From Rattus norvegicus (Eukaryota > Chordata > Mammalia > Rodentia > Muridae): a stretch of 64,000 nucleotides of DNA. The notes beneath the pieces were generated by a model. The model was not told where the DNA came from and made no database searches. It saw only the letters and a program-made list of their open reading frames with translations. Of this stretch, positions 1-12,319 are shown piece by piece; position 1 is the first letter of the stretch; every line of letters starts with the position of its first letter. A program made the position numbers and the translations under genes. The DNA is taken from positions 58,048,002 to 58,112,001 of the forward strand of contig NC_086037.1 in NCBI RefSeq assembly GCF_036323735.1, in the 5' to 3' direction.

Positions 1-700
1 TTAAGATCCTCTTGTGCTTAAGTTTCATTAGGATATCTCGTATTTGTTGGAGCAGGATAGCTGGGCCCTGGTGGTCCCATATTGCCCTGGTTCTTGTTAA
101 TTGTATTCTAATGTTGTCCTTTAGGCATCTAGTTTTCTCTGATATTGGCTGGGTGATCCTGATGGCAGCAGAACATCTTGAGAAGGTAGGTGGAGCTGTG
201 GGTCAGACAATGTATTTCAGGGAATCAAACTCTTGGTTGGACCTCAACCAGACCCTACTGGCAAGGGATTGGTGGGGCGATATTCCAAGTTAGTAGTACT
301 TGGGATCTCTGCAAGCCTTCACAGAGTAGTATGAGACTTTTGGGGTCCCACAAGGGTCCTTAGGATGAAAGAGTGAGCCCAGAGATAGACAATGAAGCTC
401 AGGGGACCACGAGCAACTAATTTACCTCTGCAGGCTGGGTTTTGGGTGTGCCTGGCTGCAAAGGGATTTGGTGGGGCAAGGTTCCAAGCTGGTTAGTTTT
501 GGGGATCCCAAAGATATCCACGGGGAAGAATGATGCTTGTTAGGGTCCTAAAAGGCTCATCCAGACTCAAGAGCAGGCCCAGAGCTAGACAGACAATGGG
601 GCTCTGGGAACCAAGTGCAACTCACCTTTGTAGGCTGTGTCTTGGGCATTTAGAGTCTTCTATTTGTTCCTTTTTTCACCGTGACCACATGACTTATTCT
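1..700 (-). mobile_element. L1 5' UTR-like promoter monomers (tentative)
   Basis: Two related units follow one another. The block beginning near 265 (gggattggtggggcga) recurs near 463 (gggatttggtggggcaag), followed in both by a gggatc/gggatcccaa box, a 'gagcccagag(a/c)tagacaatg' box and a 'tgcaggctgggtttggg'-type box, giving a period of about 200 bp. Tandem ~200-bp monomers are typical of rodent L1 5' UTRs. The order suggests minus-strand orientation, with the rest of the element beyond the left window edge. No ORF1 is recognisable in 1-260. An LTR origin is the main alternative. Confidence 0.45.
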
Positions 701-2029
701 CCTCTCTCTGTTTTTCACTATTTTTTGCCTTTTAATTAGCATCTTGGTGATGGGTAATAAAGTCTAAATGGCTGAGACAGAGTCCAAGGTTTGGGTTTAA
801 AAGCTATGATAAAGCCATCAGTTGGTCAATGCTGCAATGAAAGAAGTACTTTGTGAAAGGGAGCTAGTGGTCTCTGACAAGTCTTATGTTAGGCTTTGCC
901 TACTTGCTTTTGTGATGAGGAAGATTTCACACAATTCTGACAACATACTGGGCCACATTGCTGGGAAGACTCAGCCCTGCCATAATTCTGACTAGCCTTA
1001 TACTTACTCTGTAGCCAATGACTTCTGACTCCTGATCCTCCCACACCTACCTTCCAAATGCTAAAATTGCAAGTCAGGACACCCATTCTTGGTATTATTT
1101 TGACAAATCTTTAAAATATGAGTCACAAATAGTTTTGGAAAATTTGACAGAATGATTTGTGTTAAATTCAATTGACTTATGATCATTCCTGTAAAATTCC
1201 TTTCTAGTTCTTGGTATTGATTTGATTCACACAGAATTTTCTGAGTGCTGCCCTTGAAAACAGTTCTATGTCCTGGCAAGAATAGGCAAGAAGCATGGAG
1301 TGGCAGAGAATTCCTAGTCTGAGTCTCTGTACTTGGACACACATTTTTCTGGTTCTTTATCTACATGTGGCAACTCATAAAAGATGAAACCTTACTTAAC
1401 CAGTGAGGCAGTATGTTTCTATTTCCAGTTTTGAGCAGTTGACCTTATATTTAAATCATGTGTATGCAAATATAATGTTGATTGACTATATGTAAAATCT
1501 ATGCATATTTTAAATACTTTGAATACTCCAAATATTATAACAATGTGAATAATTCAAATATGTAGATATTTTAGATACTTTATCAGGTCGCAATGCTTTA
1601 CAAAATTGTCTGATTACAACAAAATCATTATATAAGTTACAACTAGTAGCTTATATGTCATATGTTTTATGGGAATTTACTTACCCGTAATAAAAATTAT
1701 ATGAGATCATGATTTGCTTTGAGTAACAGGCACAACAGACCAACATCTAGTTCACCCCAGTAACTAATCTCTGCCTGGGCTTAGAAGGTCATATGTTTCA
1801 TTAACTAATTAAGCTGTAAGCTAACTAAACTGTAATCGATTGACCAGCTCATGGGCTAAGCTGTAGCTCATTAAGTTATTATCTATTACACTTCTGTCTC
1901 TCGCTAAGTGCTGTTTGATTGCTTTAGGATCTGGATTCTTAGAACCTGCTTTAGTTTTGAGAGACCCCTAACTCACAGCCTACTTTTCTGCTGCTTAAAT
2001 ATAATTTACCCAATTTAATTAGTTTACAG
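701..2029. other. No gene seen; unique AT-rich DNA
   Basis: No convincing coding frame or repeat family is visible. The 1430-1700 part is strongly AT-rich. Short frames on the minus strand at 889-1342 lack any recognisable domain and are treated as chance. Confidence 0.5.
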
Positions 2030-2222
2030 ATTGGAGAGATGGTTCAATGATTAAGAGCCCTCGCTTCCTTCCCAAAGAACCATAGTTTGGGTCCCAGCAC
2101 ATGGTTTGGGTGATTTACAACTGCTTATAATTCTAACAAGTAAAGTTCTGAATTGTGTTATAAAGGTCGTTGGTATAATAAGCACTCAGTACATATCCTG
2201 GAGGTAATTCCTAGGACCAAAA
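2030..2222 (+). mobile_element. Degenerate B2/B3-type SINE
   Basis: The tRNA-like head 'ttggagagatggttcaatgattaagagc' motif is followed by 'gggtcccagcacatgg', the usual B2/B3 order. The tail runs into the trinucleotide repeat that follows. Many substitutions point to an old copy. Confidence 0.65.
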
Positions 2223-2223
2223 A

Positions 2224-2322
2224 CAACAGCAGCAGCAGCATCACCATCACCATCACCATCACCATCACCAACACCATCACCATCACCACCACTATCATCA
2301 TCATCATCATCAGCAGCAGCAG

Positions 2323-2367
<45 letters not shown>
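2224..2367 (+). repeat. Compound trinucleotide repeat (CAG, CATCAC, CAT)
   Basis: A run of CAG units passes into (CATCAC)n, then CAT, then a second CAG block, then a long CAT run. It sits at the 3' side of a SINE, a common place for microsatellite birth. The His/Met/Ile homopolymer frames it produces on both strands are artefacts. Confidence 0.95.
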
Positions 2368-3591
2368 AAAAAACAACACTCAGGAAGTCCCTAAAGTCTA
2401 AGCGTTGCCTCTAAGGTCACTGGTCTCCAATCTTGCCTTAGCACATAATGCTAAGTTTTTAACTTTGCTTGTAAAGATTGCTTCTCACCCATCTGGAAAG
2501 TGGGATGTGCATTGGAAACAGTACATTTTGCTGCAAAGCAAAGCTTGTTTGTTTTCCTCTCTTTTAAATAAACACATCGAGGCTGCTCTGTTTGGTTTCT
2601 ATCAATGAAGGTCGATGAAGACATTTTCTGAAATCAGCAGGGTAGATACTTAGCTGGTTATTTTTCTTGGTTTCTCTTTATTTGTTTGGGTCTTTTTTTT
2701 CTCCTCCTCAAAGATGATGGTTTGTCATCTAAAAATACACTTCTTAAGAGTCATCTTTATTTAGCTTACAAACTTCAATAAAGACATATTGTCTGTGTGC
2801 AGCTTCAAACTGGTGATTCAGCATGGGGGCACACTGAATGAAAGAGCAAGAAATGAACCAAATCCTGTTGAGAGAGAATGGAAACTGTAATGACTCTGGT
2901 TATAAGCACAGACCCCCCACTGGCCCTTGATTGGCCATTCTGTGTGAATGAGTGTTTGAAAAGAGCTGTTACCCCAGTCAAAGATGGCCTTGAGAAAATA
3001 AAAAGGAAGGACCAGATTAGATACTTACTTGTTTGGGCAGCATTTGGCATCTTAAGTTACTCCCTGCATTGTCGTCCTCACAGAATATGGAACAAGAGAA
3101 GAGAGGAAATGCTCAAATTTTAGAGGTGCACATCAAGTGTTTAATGTACTTTGCAAATGACTAGAAACACAGGGAGATTAGCCTGCAAGGTTGGAGAGCT
3201 GAAAGGATGTGGTCTAGGGGCTCATCAAGGCACAGTGATGACAAGGATGTAGACAGAGCTTTTGCTGTGACCACAGTAGTCACCGCAGTCTCTCAGTCAT
3301 GTGCTCTAAGTGTTTGCCTTCCTCACCCACTGGGTGAGATCCTCTCTGTAAGCTCAAGACATAGATTAATTTGCAACATTTAAACTGTTCATCATCAAAT
3401 GGGGAAAAAAGGAAAATTAGTTTGCTTTTCCAAAGATAACATTCTCAAACTCCATTCCCTCAATCTTAACATCCTAAGTTACCCCAGTACTCAAGTCCAT
3501 AGCAAGTATTGCCACCTACTTCATTATATTAGGCTCTAATCCATGTTTTCTTTCCTTTTTCTTTCTTATATTTTTGCTTCATCTGTGTTGC

Positions 3592-3592
<1 letters not shown>
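2368..3592. other. No gene seen; mostly unique DNA
   Basis: The sequence is non-repetitive. Two overlapping 81-codon frames, on opposite strands at about 2805-3123, have no recognisable domain or splice context, and I do not call them as genes. Confidence 0.5.

Positions 3593-3642
<50 letters not shown>
3593..3642 (+). repeat. (GT)25 microsatellite
   Basis: An uninterrupted run of 25 GT units. It abuts the 3' tail of the minus-strand SINE that follows. Confidence 0.97.
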
Positions 3643-3645
<3 letters not shown>

Positions 3646-3945
3646 ATGTCTGTACACATGGTTTTGCACATGTGCAGTACAAATGAGGACCAAAGGCCTT
3701 CATCCTTGATCCCTCCCTCCCTCTTTCACCTTTATTCATGGAGGCAGGCTTTCTCAGTCAACCCTGGAACCATCTTCCAGCTTCCATCAGCCAGCTTCCT
3801 CTGGGAATCCCCTGGAGATTTTGAGGCTGAAATTATAGGCAGGACACTATTCCCACCCTGCATTTGCATGGGTTTCCAGAGATCTGATCTCTGTCCTCAC
3901 ACTTGCCCAGCCAGCTCTTTAAGTGCTGAGCCATCTTCCCTAGTT
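3643..3945 (-). mobile_element. B3/B4-type SINE, antisense
   Basis: Read on the minus strand, it starts with 'gaagatggctcagcacttaaag' (SINE head, around 3920-3945) and runs through a diverged body to the CA repeat at 3593-3642. The long plus-strand frame across this region is only SINE plus microsatellite. Confidence 0.6.
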
Positions 3946-5700
3946 CGTTTCCTGTTGTTTTTTAAGGACAGAGACACATGGCTCTCACCCAGTGATCCTT
4001 CCTTTGGCTTAGCCTCTGTTTTTCAAGGGAGGAAATTGAGATTTCAAAAAGGTAGCGTGTCCAAGGGCATAGAGGAAAACAAAATTTCCACCTATATGAA
4101 AGGGAACTAATAAATACATGAAACGAAACAAAACAAAACAATGGTTTCTTCATTTAACCCAACATCAACCTATATGTTTTAAGATGTCAACATTTAAGTA
4201 TTTTTGTTGTATGTAATCTATGAAATTTTTAAAAATGAACATTTGTTTACCGCTTGAGTTCAATAATGCAGTACTCATCCAAGCTAACTGCTGTCAGCAG
4301 AGCTCTCCTCTTTCAGTAAAGACTTACTGAATTTCAGTCGTAGCTTCAGAGTGCGTTGTTAGTGTCTCTGGTTTTTCAGACAAATCAGACTCCTGATTGT
4401 GCTGCTACCTCGGTCTGAGGGACTTGAGGTGCAGGTCTTTACTTCTTCATTATACCGCCCTTTAAAGTTGATTTGTGTCAGGGAGAATGCACAGTATTTT
4501 AGTGAGTCTTTCTGTCTCCTTTCTGTGTCTGCGATGACTTCCTCAGTTGTATGTAGAATAAAGAGTGTTCCATGGAAGAGACAGCAGCATATACCATACC
4601 ATCTATATGTAAATGGATAGTAAATAGATACTTCTCAAAGAAAGACAGAAAATATTTATTTTCTGCTCCGGTCTTGCACAAATCAAAGCTTTGTGGACAG
4701 GGCTGTGCTTTCTTTTCTTCAGGAAAGAACGACTGTGGAGTGAATACATTTGCATCGAAGGGTTTCTATATGCAAGTGCTTCTCACGGAGTCCTTTTTCA
4801 TTTCTGTAAAGGTGACACATTCGCTTTACCTCCATTGAGCAACTATGTTGTAAGGTTTGGGCGAGGTTTTGCTCCTTCTGAGCTTTTTCACTGGTTAGAA
4901 TATTAAGATGTTAAAGAGGAAAAGAAAAAGAAGCAAGGTGTTAAGGCTTACCTGTCGTATGCTGCCACAGGCTTGGTCCTCAACTGGACCTGATGCTTTG
5001 TGAGATTCTGGAGACCTCAGAAGCACTGGCTTAGAGGGAGGAAGTCACCGGAGGGAGGAAGTCACCAAAGGGGGTGCCTCTGGAGGCTAGACCTTGCTTT
5101 GATCCCTCTGGTCTCTGTGTCCTGGCTGCCTCTACATGAACAACTTTGCTGATGGACCTTATGCGTACTCTGCCTCAAAGTAGGCTAAACATGCTAGCAC
5201 CAGCATCATCGATGGAAGCTTTTAAGTCCATGAGCTAAAATACCAATAATTCTTTCCTCTCTTATGTTATTTTTCCTCAGGTATTAGACACAGCATTTAT
5301 TGTGAATAAATAGAAGAAATGATATTTTCCAGAGACAGGAATCTTGGGATAATCACACACAAGATTATTAGCAATATTTTATTACAAATCCAATGTGATA
5401 TTTTTTTAAATTTATGATTCTCATTATTTCACTTAATAGTGAAACCAAGATCCCAGATGTTTGAATGAAACGACCAAATCAATCATGTGTAAATATTGAT
5501 ATTCAAAACTTGTCTGGATTTGAATTTCCTCTTCTAGAAGACAGAGAAGGTAAAATGTATCATTTGTTGAGGCCCTTTCTAAATTTATTAAATAGGTGAG
5601 CACCATAGGTTTGTTTCTGTTCTAATTTTTAGAGTTGAATCTATTAAATGTGTTGAAACACCTGTTCTCATAGGGATGGGTATCAGGCTACTATAGCCAA
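3946..5700. other. No gene seen; possible LTR remnant near 4960-5240
   Basis: Mostly unique sequence. A short duplicated motif 'ggagggaggaagtcacc' occurs twice at about 5036-5068, within sequence that loosely resembles rodent MaLR LTRs ('gaagtcac...ggtgcctctggagg'). I cannot assign it firmly. Confidence 0.35.
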
Positions 5701-5701
5701 T

Positions 5702-5764
5702 TCTCCTTCCTTCCTTTCCGTCCTCCCTCCCTCCTTCCTCCTTCCCTCTTTCCTTCCTTCCTCC
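5702..5764 (+). repeat. CCTT/CCCT-rich pyrimidine tract
   Basis: Imperfect CCTT and CCCT repeats; almost only C and T for about 60 bp. Confidence 0.85.
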
Positions 5765-5800
5765 CATGCATGTGATAGAGGTGGGGGTAAACATAGTAGA

Positions 5801-5823
5801 ACACACACACACACACACACACA
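5801..5823 (+). repeat. (AC)n microsatellite
   Basis: About 11 perfect AC units. Confidence 0.95.
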
Positions 5824-6382
5824 TAAGACAAAGGTAAGAGACTACAGGACTCTAGATGCACAGAGCTGGGGTTATCCGCACATACAGGAATAGTTCAGGG
5901 CAGAAGATAGTTTCTTCAGTAAAAACGCAGTGATATTTATTGGCTCACCTTCAATATATTTCTCCTTCCTCTTGTAATGTAAGAGTTCATAGCTTTGAGT
6001 TCATTAGCAGGAATCATGGTCAAAAGCTATTCCTCAAAGCCCATCCTGTTACAAAAACAGCAAATTCAACAGTTATAAGATTCAGTTTGAAATTAATATG
6101 TAAGTATATAATTGTAGAAAGAGGGACGTCTCACTAAACTAAACCCAGAAGAGCAAGGAGTTGTATTCAAAAGACACTGTGACTCCTGTCTTCATACACT
6201 GAAGCCTGACTCCTACTCTATTAACCTCCTCCTGGAGTTGTTTCTTGCACAGCGTCTAGGAGACCTCTTCTAGGATTTGGAATGGAAATGTCTCTTCATA
6301 CTTCTTAGAAAATCATAGGACAAGGAAACCCGCTCCATCTTCTCTTCAGTACAAGGAAATGTACATAATTTAAGGTGTAAGA
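5824..6382. other. No gene seen; unique DNA
   Basis: No repeat family or coding frame recognised in this 560-bp stretch. Confidence 0.5.
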
Positions 6383-7208
6383 CAGCCATTCTCAACATTA
6401 CATTCAGATAGCCTGAATATCAGATATTTACATTATGATTCCTAGTGGCAGCATACTTATGAAGTAGCAAGATACTTATGGTTGATGGTCGCCACTGTAG
6501 GTTGATGTCTATATGCAGGGGAGGACTGGCACAAGTTAGGTCAAGACCATGATTGGACAGTAAAAAAAAAATAAGGCGGGGACAAAGCTTGTGTAAGGAG
6601 GGAGAGAAGGGGAAGGAGGAGGAGAATCAAAATAGAGATGGAGAAGTACGACCAGATCCCAGTGGTCTTGAATTGCCAAGGTAGTTATGTAGATTTTTTA
6701 AGGGATGGATTTCTGTAAGCAAATTTATCTTATCTAGGTGGGTGATTTATATCCTTAACAATTGGTTGTGAGTTTATTGTGTGGATGTATTATGGATTGA
6801 GAATTTAACATATAAATCTGATTGTTGGATTATAGTTTATTGAGTCATGATTTCACCGGGTTGTTGGGAGTGTGACAGAGTCCATAGCAGGGAGCTGTGA
6901 TAGGCCAGCCCATTCTGGACTTCTAGAGCCCTGATTTTACTGGGTAGCTGGAACCAAGTGTCATGTGGCCCCACAGGTGCCAGCACTAGAGAGAATGCAA
7001 GATACCCCACAGTGCCATGTGGCCCTATGAGTGCTGGTGTCAGCATGGGATAACAGGTTCAGGTATTGTACCTCACAGTGCTAATCAGCCCCATGGGTGC
7101 CAGTGCTACCATGGGTTAAAAAGGTTCAGGTGTTTTTTTTAATATTGACCAAAACATGGCACAACGTGTGGAACTGCTTTAAATCATTAGAAACGTTGAG
7201 TACCACTG
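6383..7208. mobile_element. URR1-like hAT nonautonomous DNA transposon, split by an insertion
   Basis: The left arm (6383-6495) has the URR1 'attctcaac' terminus and the 'gatatttacattatgattc...tatgaagtagcaa...ttatggttg' body. The right arm (7157-7208) has 'ggaactgctttaa' and ends 'gttgagtaccactg'. Direct repeats gtgtaaga (6375-6382) and gtgtaagg (7209-7216) flank the two arms. They match at 7 of 8 bases and have the 8-bp length expected of hAT target-site duplications. This shows the arms are one element opened by the sequence at 6496-7156. Confidence 0.8.
6496..7156. mobile_element. LTR-like insertion inside URR1 (unclassified)
   Basis: 661 bp separate the two halves of the URR1 copy. The insert begins TG and ends CA as LTRs do. 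Its flanks, cgccac (6490-6495) and tggcac (7157-7162), agree at 4 of 6 bases, compatible with a decayed short target duplication. Inside, a purine-rich patch near 6595-6650 precedes about three related segments with 'ccccatgggtgccag(t)gct'-type motifs (6955-7135). The family was not identified. No coding frame is preserved. Confidence 0.5.
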
Positions 7209-7350
7209 GTGTAAGGTCTGTCTGAACACTTCTTTAGATCATCTACAGTTGTTATCTTCTGTATTTTAAACATATTCCATATTTATTTGGTAGAAGTAGG
7301 TGTGTATGCATTTTTGTGGGCATCTATGTGAGTATATGTATGCGTATTTC

Positions 7351-7465
7351 TCATCCCAGCACTTGGGAAGTAGGGGCCAGGGTACCACAATTACCAGGAC
7401 CAACCGCTTGAACTAGGTATGGAGATCATGTCTCAATAAAACCACAAGATAAAATTCAAAAGAAA
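7351..7465 (+). mobile_element. B1 SINE fragment
   Basis: The 'catcccagcacttggga' and 'tgtctcaataaaac' landmarks of B1 are present in the right order with heavy divergence between them. The 5' end is missing. Confidence 0.65.
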
Positions 7466-8296
7466 CACTGTGAAACTTTGTACAAGTAGCTCTTGGCTTT
7501 GAGGATCTTGAACTTAGAGAAAAATAATCCATGTGTGGTTGTGTTTGTCACTCATCACAAAGCCCTCTGGGAATTGCCAGGACAAGAGATGCATAGTCTC
7601 CTCCCTTTAGCCCCAGATTTGCCCCCAAAGAAAACCCTGTTTCACCACAGTGTATAAAATCGTGTTGGTCCTTCCTCGACAGTCAGAATAGAATAATTGA
7701 TGGTCTTTGCCTCTGTGGAAACTTGTGTAAGCAGGAACTATTTTGAAAATCCTTGTTAACAGAAATCTTGCCTTGCGAAGTGGAAGCCGCTTGGTAGAGA
7801 ATGTCAGACTAGTTTCTGGGAAGGAGCTTTGCTGTACCGTGTTTCATTCTGTTGTCAAGGGTGCTTGCACAGGATCTCTTAGGAGCTTGGCATGCACGCA
7901 TCTTTTTATTCATCCTTTCTCCCTTGTGTCTTTCCTGTTCCCCTTATGGATCCTCCTCTGTCTCACTAAAGATAGATTGTAGCCATTTCGTAAAGCCTGC
8001 TTGTGTCTCATATGAGAAAATTATTCCAACTAATGAACTACTACCAGGGAGATAAAAGACACCACTGGAGTGTTTCGTTTGTTTTATACGGTGCCCATTC
8101 AAAATGCCTTGAGCTTTATTTTCCCCCCTGAATGTCGCCATACATTGTACAGTTTCATATTAGTGTTTAGGTGTTTTATGGCACTGAAAGGATAGCCATT
8201 TGCATGTGTGATGCACACTATGAGGAAATTCAATGTGGTTTCAATTCCCTTCGTTACAGATAAACACGCCACTCTTTGAAAGATACAACTACGGTA
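7466..8296. other. No gene seen; unique DNA
   Basis: Non-repetitive sequence. Short overlapping frames on both strands at 7743-8141 have no recognisable domain. Confidence 0.5.
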
Positions 8297-8371
8297 CGTG
8301 CATGTGTGCACACGCGCATGTGCATGCATGTGCGTGTGTGTGTGTGTGTGCATGTGTGTGTGTGTGTGTGT
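8297..8371 (+). repeat. Imperfect alternating purine-pyrimidine (GT/CA/GC) tract
   Basis: Mixed GTGC, CACGCGCATG and pure GT stretches alternate purine and pyrimidine for most of 75 bp, the base pattern that favours left-handed DNA. Confidence 0.9.
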
Positions 8372-9577
8372 AGAATAATGTATCAATGTATGGAAGAGAG
8401 AAAAAAGCAACTGATTTTAAATTACTCATTGATTTCTGTTTTACATTTCCTACTATAACGCACCTAGTCGTGATTTAATGCGTTTCTTGTTGAGTTTTCA
8501 TTGGACTTTGATCTTCAATATGTTTTCCTATAGACATTCAATTTTCATCTCAATCCCGCCTATTTTCTTTTCCTATTTCCCACTTATTATCATTATATAT
8601 TTCCAAAAAGGCCCATTCAAGAGAGCTAGAAATCAAAGATCCGTTACCAAAGCAACAAGTCTCAGGCTGGAGTAAACCCACTCCTTCATTCTGATCCTCC
8701 TGGCTTTTATCTGTGTTGCAACGGGAAAGTGAATTAACTTCTCTGTTGCTGGTTTTCTAGTTTGCAAAGGTATGTCAGTAAGGTGGCATCTGATACATTA
8801 CTTATCTAAGAGTCAAATGATTTCTCATCCAGGAAGTACACATGGCTTGACACATGGCTGTAGCTATGCTAGTACCAACACCCAAGGTCAATCATGTTTT
8901 CCTTTGGTCTAACTGATTAACTCTTCCTTGCTTGTCCAGAGTTCAGTGAATACCCAAACCCTATGTTCTCTTCTTCTCTTTCTGAGAATACATTAAACAT
9001 TCTATTAACAAACAAAGAGACCATATATTTATCATGCTCCTCATCGGGTCTAGTCAGAATAAATGGCTTGGGAAATGGCTTGGGAAAGCTATTTTCTTCC
9101 CACATATTTTATTGTCATTTGTGCTAACAATATTCACGGTAAAGCTGAGGAGACATAACCCTTGGTAGTAAGTAATAATGAGGACCCAGGTGTTGTGATA
9201 AATTATGCCCATGCCTTTCTAAAAGGCGTGGATATGTTCTGAGAAATTCATTGTAAACAGCTTTATCACCCTTTAAGCATTGTACATACTTATATAAACC
9301 AAGATAGCTATGACGTCACCAGGAGATAAGATCTGATGGGACAGTGATTATCTATTTTGCTGTCCACTGTGAAGCAAAATACCATTATGCAGTGTCTCCG
9401 AGGATTTACCTACAGCGTTTTAGAGATAAGCAGGGATAAGGATAAACAATTTCCTGCATTATCTCATTTACTATGAGATTTTTTTTTTTTGTATGTCAAT
9501 GTTTTAGAGATGGTAAGAAATCGGAATGATCACAGTGTCAGTGTGTACTTCGAGCACAGAGAATACTAATAACTTTT
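8372..9577. other. No gene seen; unique DNA with a T12 run near 9481
   Basis: Unique AT-rich sequence. A short poly-T run lies at about 9480-9491. No coding frame above background. Confidence 0.5.
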
Positions 9578-9910
9578 CTTGGTGCTGTGACAAATTGCAC
9601 AATTTTTAAGTTGACCAAAACAACTTAAAAAAGGATTAGACCTGGCTCCTACTGTTGTCCACCATGGTGGGTAAGGTGTGGCAGCAGGAGGCTGAGGCAG
9701 CTGCTCATACCACATCTGCAGTCAAGACTCCCATGAAGATGAATGTTGCTACTAGGTCTGCTTTCTCCTTTGTCTTCAGTCTTGGAAATTGTTCTATGAT
9801 ATAGTGGTGCCCACACTTGTTGTGGGTCTTCTTTACTCGGAGCTCTCTGGAAACAACCTCACAGATAGACCCAGAGGTATGTCTTCTAGGTGATTCTAAG
9901 TTTAGTCAAG
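9578..9910. mobile_element. Old rodent interspersed repeat, class unclear
   Basis: Landmarks 'ccaccatggtgggtaaggtgtggcagcag', 'gctgaggcagctgctca' and 'cctcacagatagacccagagg(t)atgtct(t)ct' are phrases I recognise from a common rodent repeat of LTR type. The copy is diverged and I cannot name the subfamily. Confidence 0.5.
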
Positions 9911-12319
9911 CTGATGATTAAAAACTAGTCCTCATACTGAGGAAATGAAGACAGAGAGAGTAGACTGTGGTATCAAATGGTCCTGGGTTTCTTGGCTCAA
10001 ACCAGTAAGTTCCCAGATGGGTGAATGTTCCGTATCCTTTGAGTTTTGAAACTTTATTACAAAGATTAAACTACATCCTTATCTTTAGAACCCGCAGCAT
10101 AACATGCTACATATACACAGTAATACTCCTGAGACATTAGCCACTTCCCAGCCCCCACAGAGAAAGGGGACGGGGTAATTATTTGTTAGGATAATATTGA
10201 TTGAAATGCATGCTTCCTCAGTCTGTAATCACCTTCCATGGGGACCTGCATCCTGCGTCCAGTCTAAGTCCTGAGAAGTTAGGGAAGCTGCCTGAGATGG
10301 TTGTACATCTTGTGGTGCCACCGCAACTTAAACAGAGGAAGTGCTGAAGGAGAAAAAGATGGGGGAACTCTAGAACATCCACAGAAAGAAATCAACATGG
10401 AGCATCGATGTGGGAAAAATACAGATAGCTTGGTTAGTATTTACTACTTTAAAGACAGACCACCGAACATCAGAGGCATGGGAAAGAACTATCAATTTTA
10501 TGCTTTCTGCTGGTCACCTGTGGTTTGGCTGATCAAGGCTGGACTTGGTCAGGCAGCTTTCCTTCAGGCCACAGCAGATGGGGTGTCTCTGCTTCACCAA
10601 CTTCCCATCCTTCTCGGATGATGGCCACCATGACAGCTTCTTCTTACAGCAAGCGCAAGACCTAGAAAAAGAGAAAAAAAAAAAAAAACATGTGGAGAGA
10701 CACAAGGCCTCTTAAGGTCTGCACTTGAATCTGTTTGGTCCCCTTCTGTCTACACAACATAGATCAAAGGAAGTGCTTGGGCCCAGCTGTTACGCCAAGC
10801 CTTGAGTGTCTGTTGCACTCCCTCAGTCAAAGAGTCCCAGCTGTTGCAATCCAGCTTGCCCATATTACCTAATGAAGTTCAATGAAATGGCCTGGAAACC
10901 ACTGGGAAACACAACTATAAAACAAGCCAACCTTTATCTTTGCTCTAAAATGACTTGAACACACACATGCTCAGCCCATCCCCAAAGTGCGCATGCTCCA
11001 AGGAGCCCTTTGTTGTCTCCTTATCTTCCTTGATGTCTTGAATATTTAGGATGTGTAAAAACTTGAGCCTTTTTCCTCCACCAGGGGCCCTTGAAGGAAT
11101 GTCCTCATCAAAACAGTGGAAGTTGCGAAGAAGTCTCCCCTAAACTCTAAAATGAAAGGTTACTAGAAACTTTACAAATGTGGCTGAACTATGGATTTGT
11201 CTTTGCCACAGTGCTTCCGCGATATTAAATATCTGCAGTCACAAAACGGAACTGCTTTTAAGGATTGCATTTCTGCTCTCCCACCTTGGGTTTTGTTCAT
11301 TCCAGTTATCAGGATTAAAGGGATGGCACACGCTCTCCACGCTCTACAAGTGTAAATATAAATGGAACCCACTGAAATTCATCATGGCTCATTGAACTAC
11401 GAGTAAATGGCCTTTTTTGGTATTATAACAAATTAATTGTCAGTCATTTTCCTCAAATAGATCCTGTGTTTTAATTCAAGGGTGATTCCCCCCCCTCTTA
11501 TGTCTCCTTAAAATATCAGCTGCTCCTTGTTCACAGTATTCCCTGGGAGTGAAATGCTAATCTTCCACATCCTTGATGCATTGATGGGTCTCCCAGCCAC
11601 ACTGGATGTTAGCCACCCACTTTGGCTGCCTTCTCTCTGTGATTGCCTTGGCTTCCTGGTTGCCTCTTCCATGACATTAACTACCCTTGTTTTCATCAAA
11701 ATATGGCTTTACTGTGTGTTCACAAACGGACAGTTTGTAGAGCTAATTTAGGCCCATTATATTTACAACACATTAGTCTGTCGAGCAAATGTTCAGCCTG
11801 TATCTCCTGTACTTGCCTTTAACTCTAAGCAGCATTATGGTGACTAATAAACTGATAAAGCGTAGCAATCAAGGATCCAGTTTGCACAAGGCTTAGAACT
11901 TTACCAAAGATGTACACAAGTGCTTGCCTTATGGAAAGGGTGCTAAAGTGTGAGGCAGATGAGGAAGTCAGTGAAAATTAGTCATAGCTTTGGAATCAAC
12001 TGTAGTGAAAGTTAATCCTCTGAGTTTCTAACTAGCATTGTGGCCATCTAAGATTTTGGAAAAGCTGTGCCTACAGGAAGCCAGCCTCATGTAAGGAATA
12101 AGATCTCAGTGACATTTATTAAATGGGCATACCTTCCCTAGACTATCACTCTGGGTACTTTATACCAAAAGTGTTGCCTTCTCCAAGCTTGAGAAGTTGT
12201 CTATAGAGCACAGTTCTGGTAGGTATCCTTTTGCCAAGAATGTTGTGACTTCATAGATTACCCAACAATTGATGTCTATCTGCCCTATGCTGGCTAGCAT
12301 TATCAGCCTGACAGGATCT
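9911..12319. other. No gene seen; unique DNA with an A-rich run at 10676-10689
   Basis: No repeat or coding gene recognised. An 'aaaaagagaaaaaaaaa' run ends a 180-bp GC-richer patch (10500-10690). This could be the tail of an unrecognised retroposed sequence, but no flanking duplication was found. Confidence 0.45.

Noticed and set aside
2805..3123. Opposed 81-codon frames as a possible exon
   Set aside because: No recognisable protein, no clear splice signals, and overlap on both strands fits chance.
3574..4110. 178-codon plus-strand frame
   Set aside because: It consists of a GT repeat plus an antisense SINE; no domain and no coding composition.
10500..10690. Possible processed pseudogene ending in an A-run
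   Set aside because: No recognisable parent gene and no flanking target duplication found.
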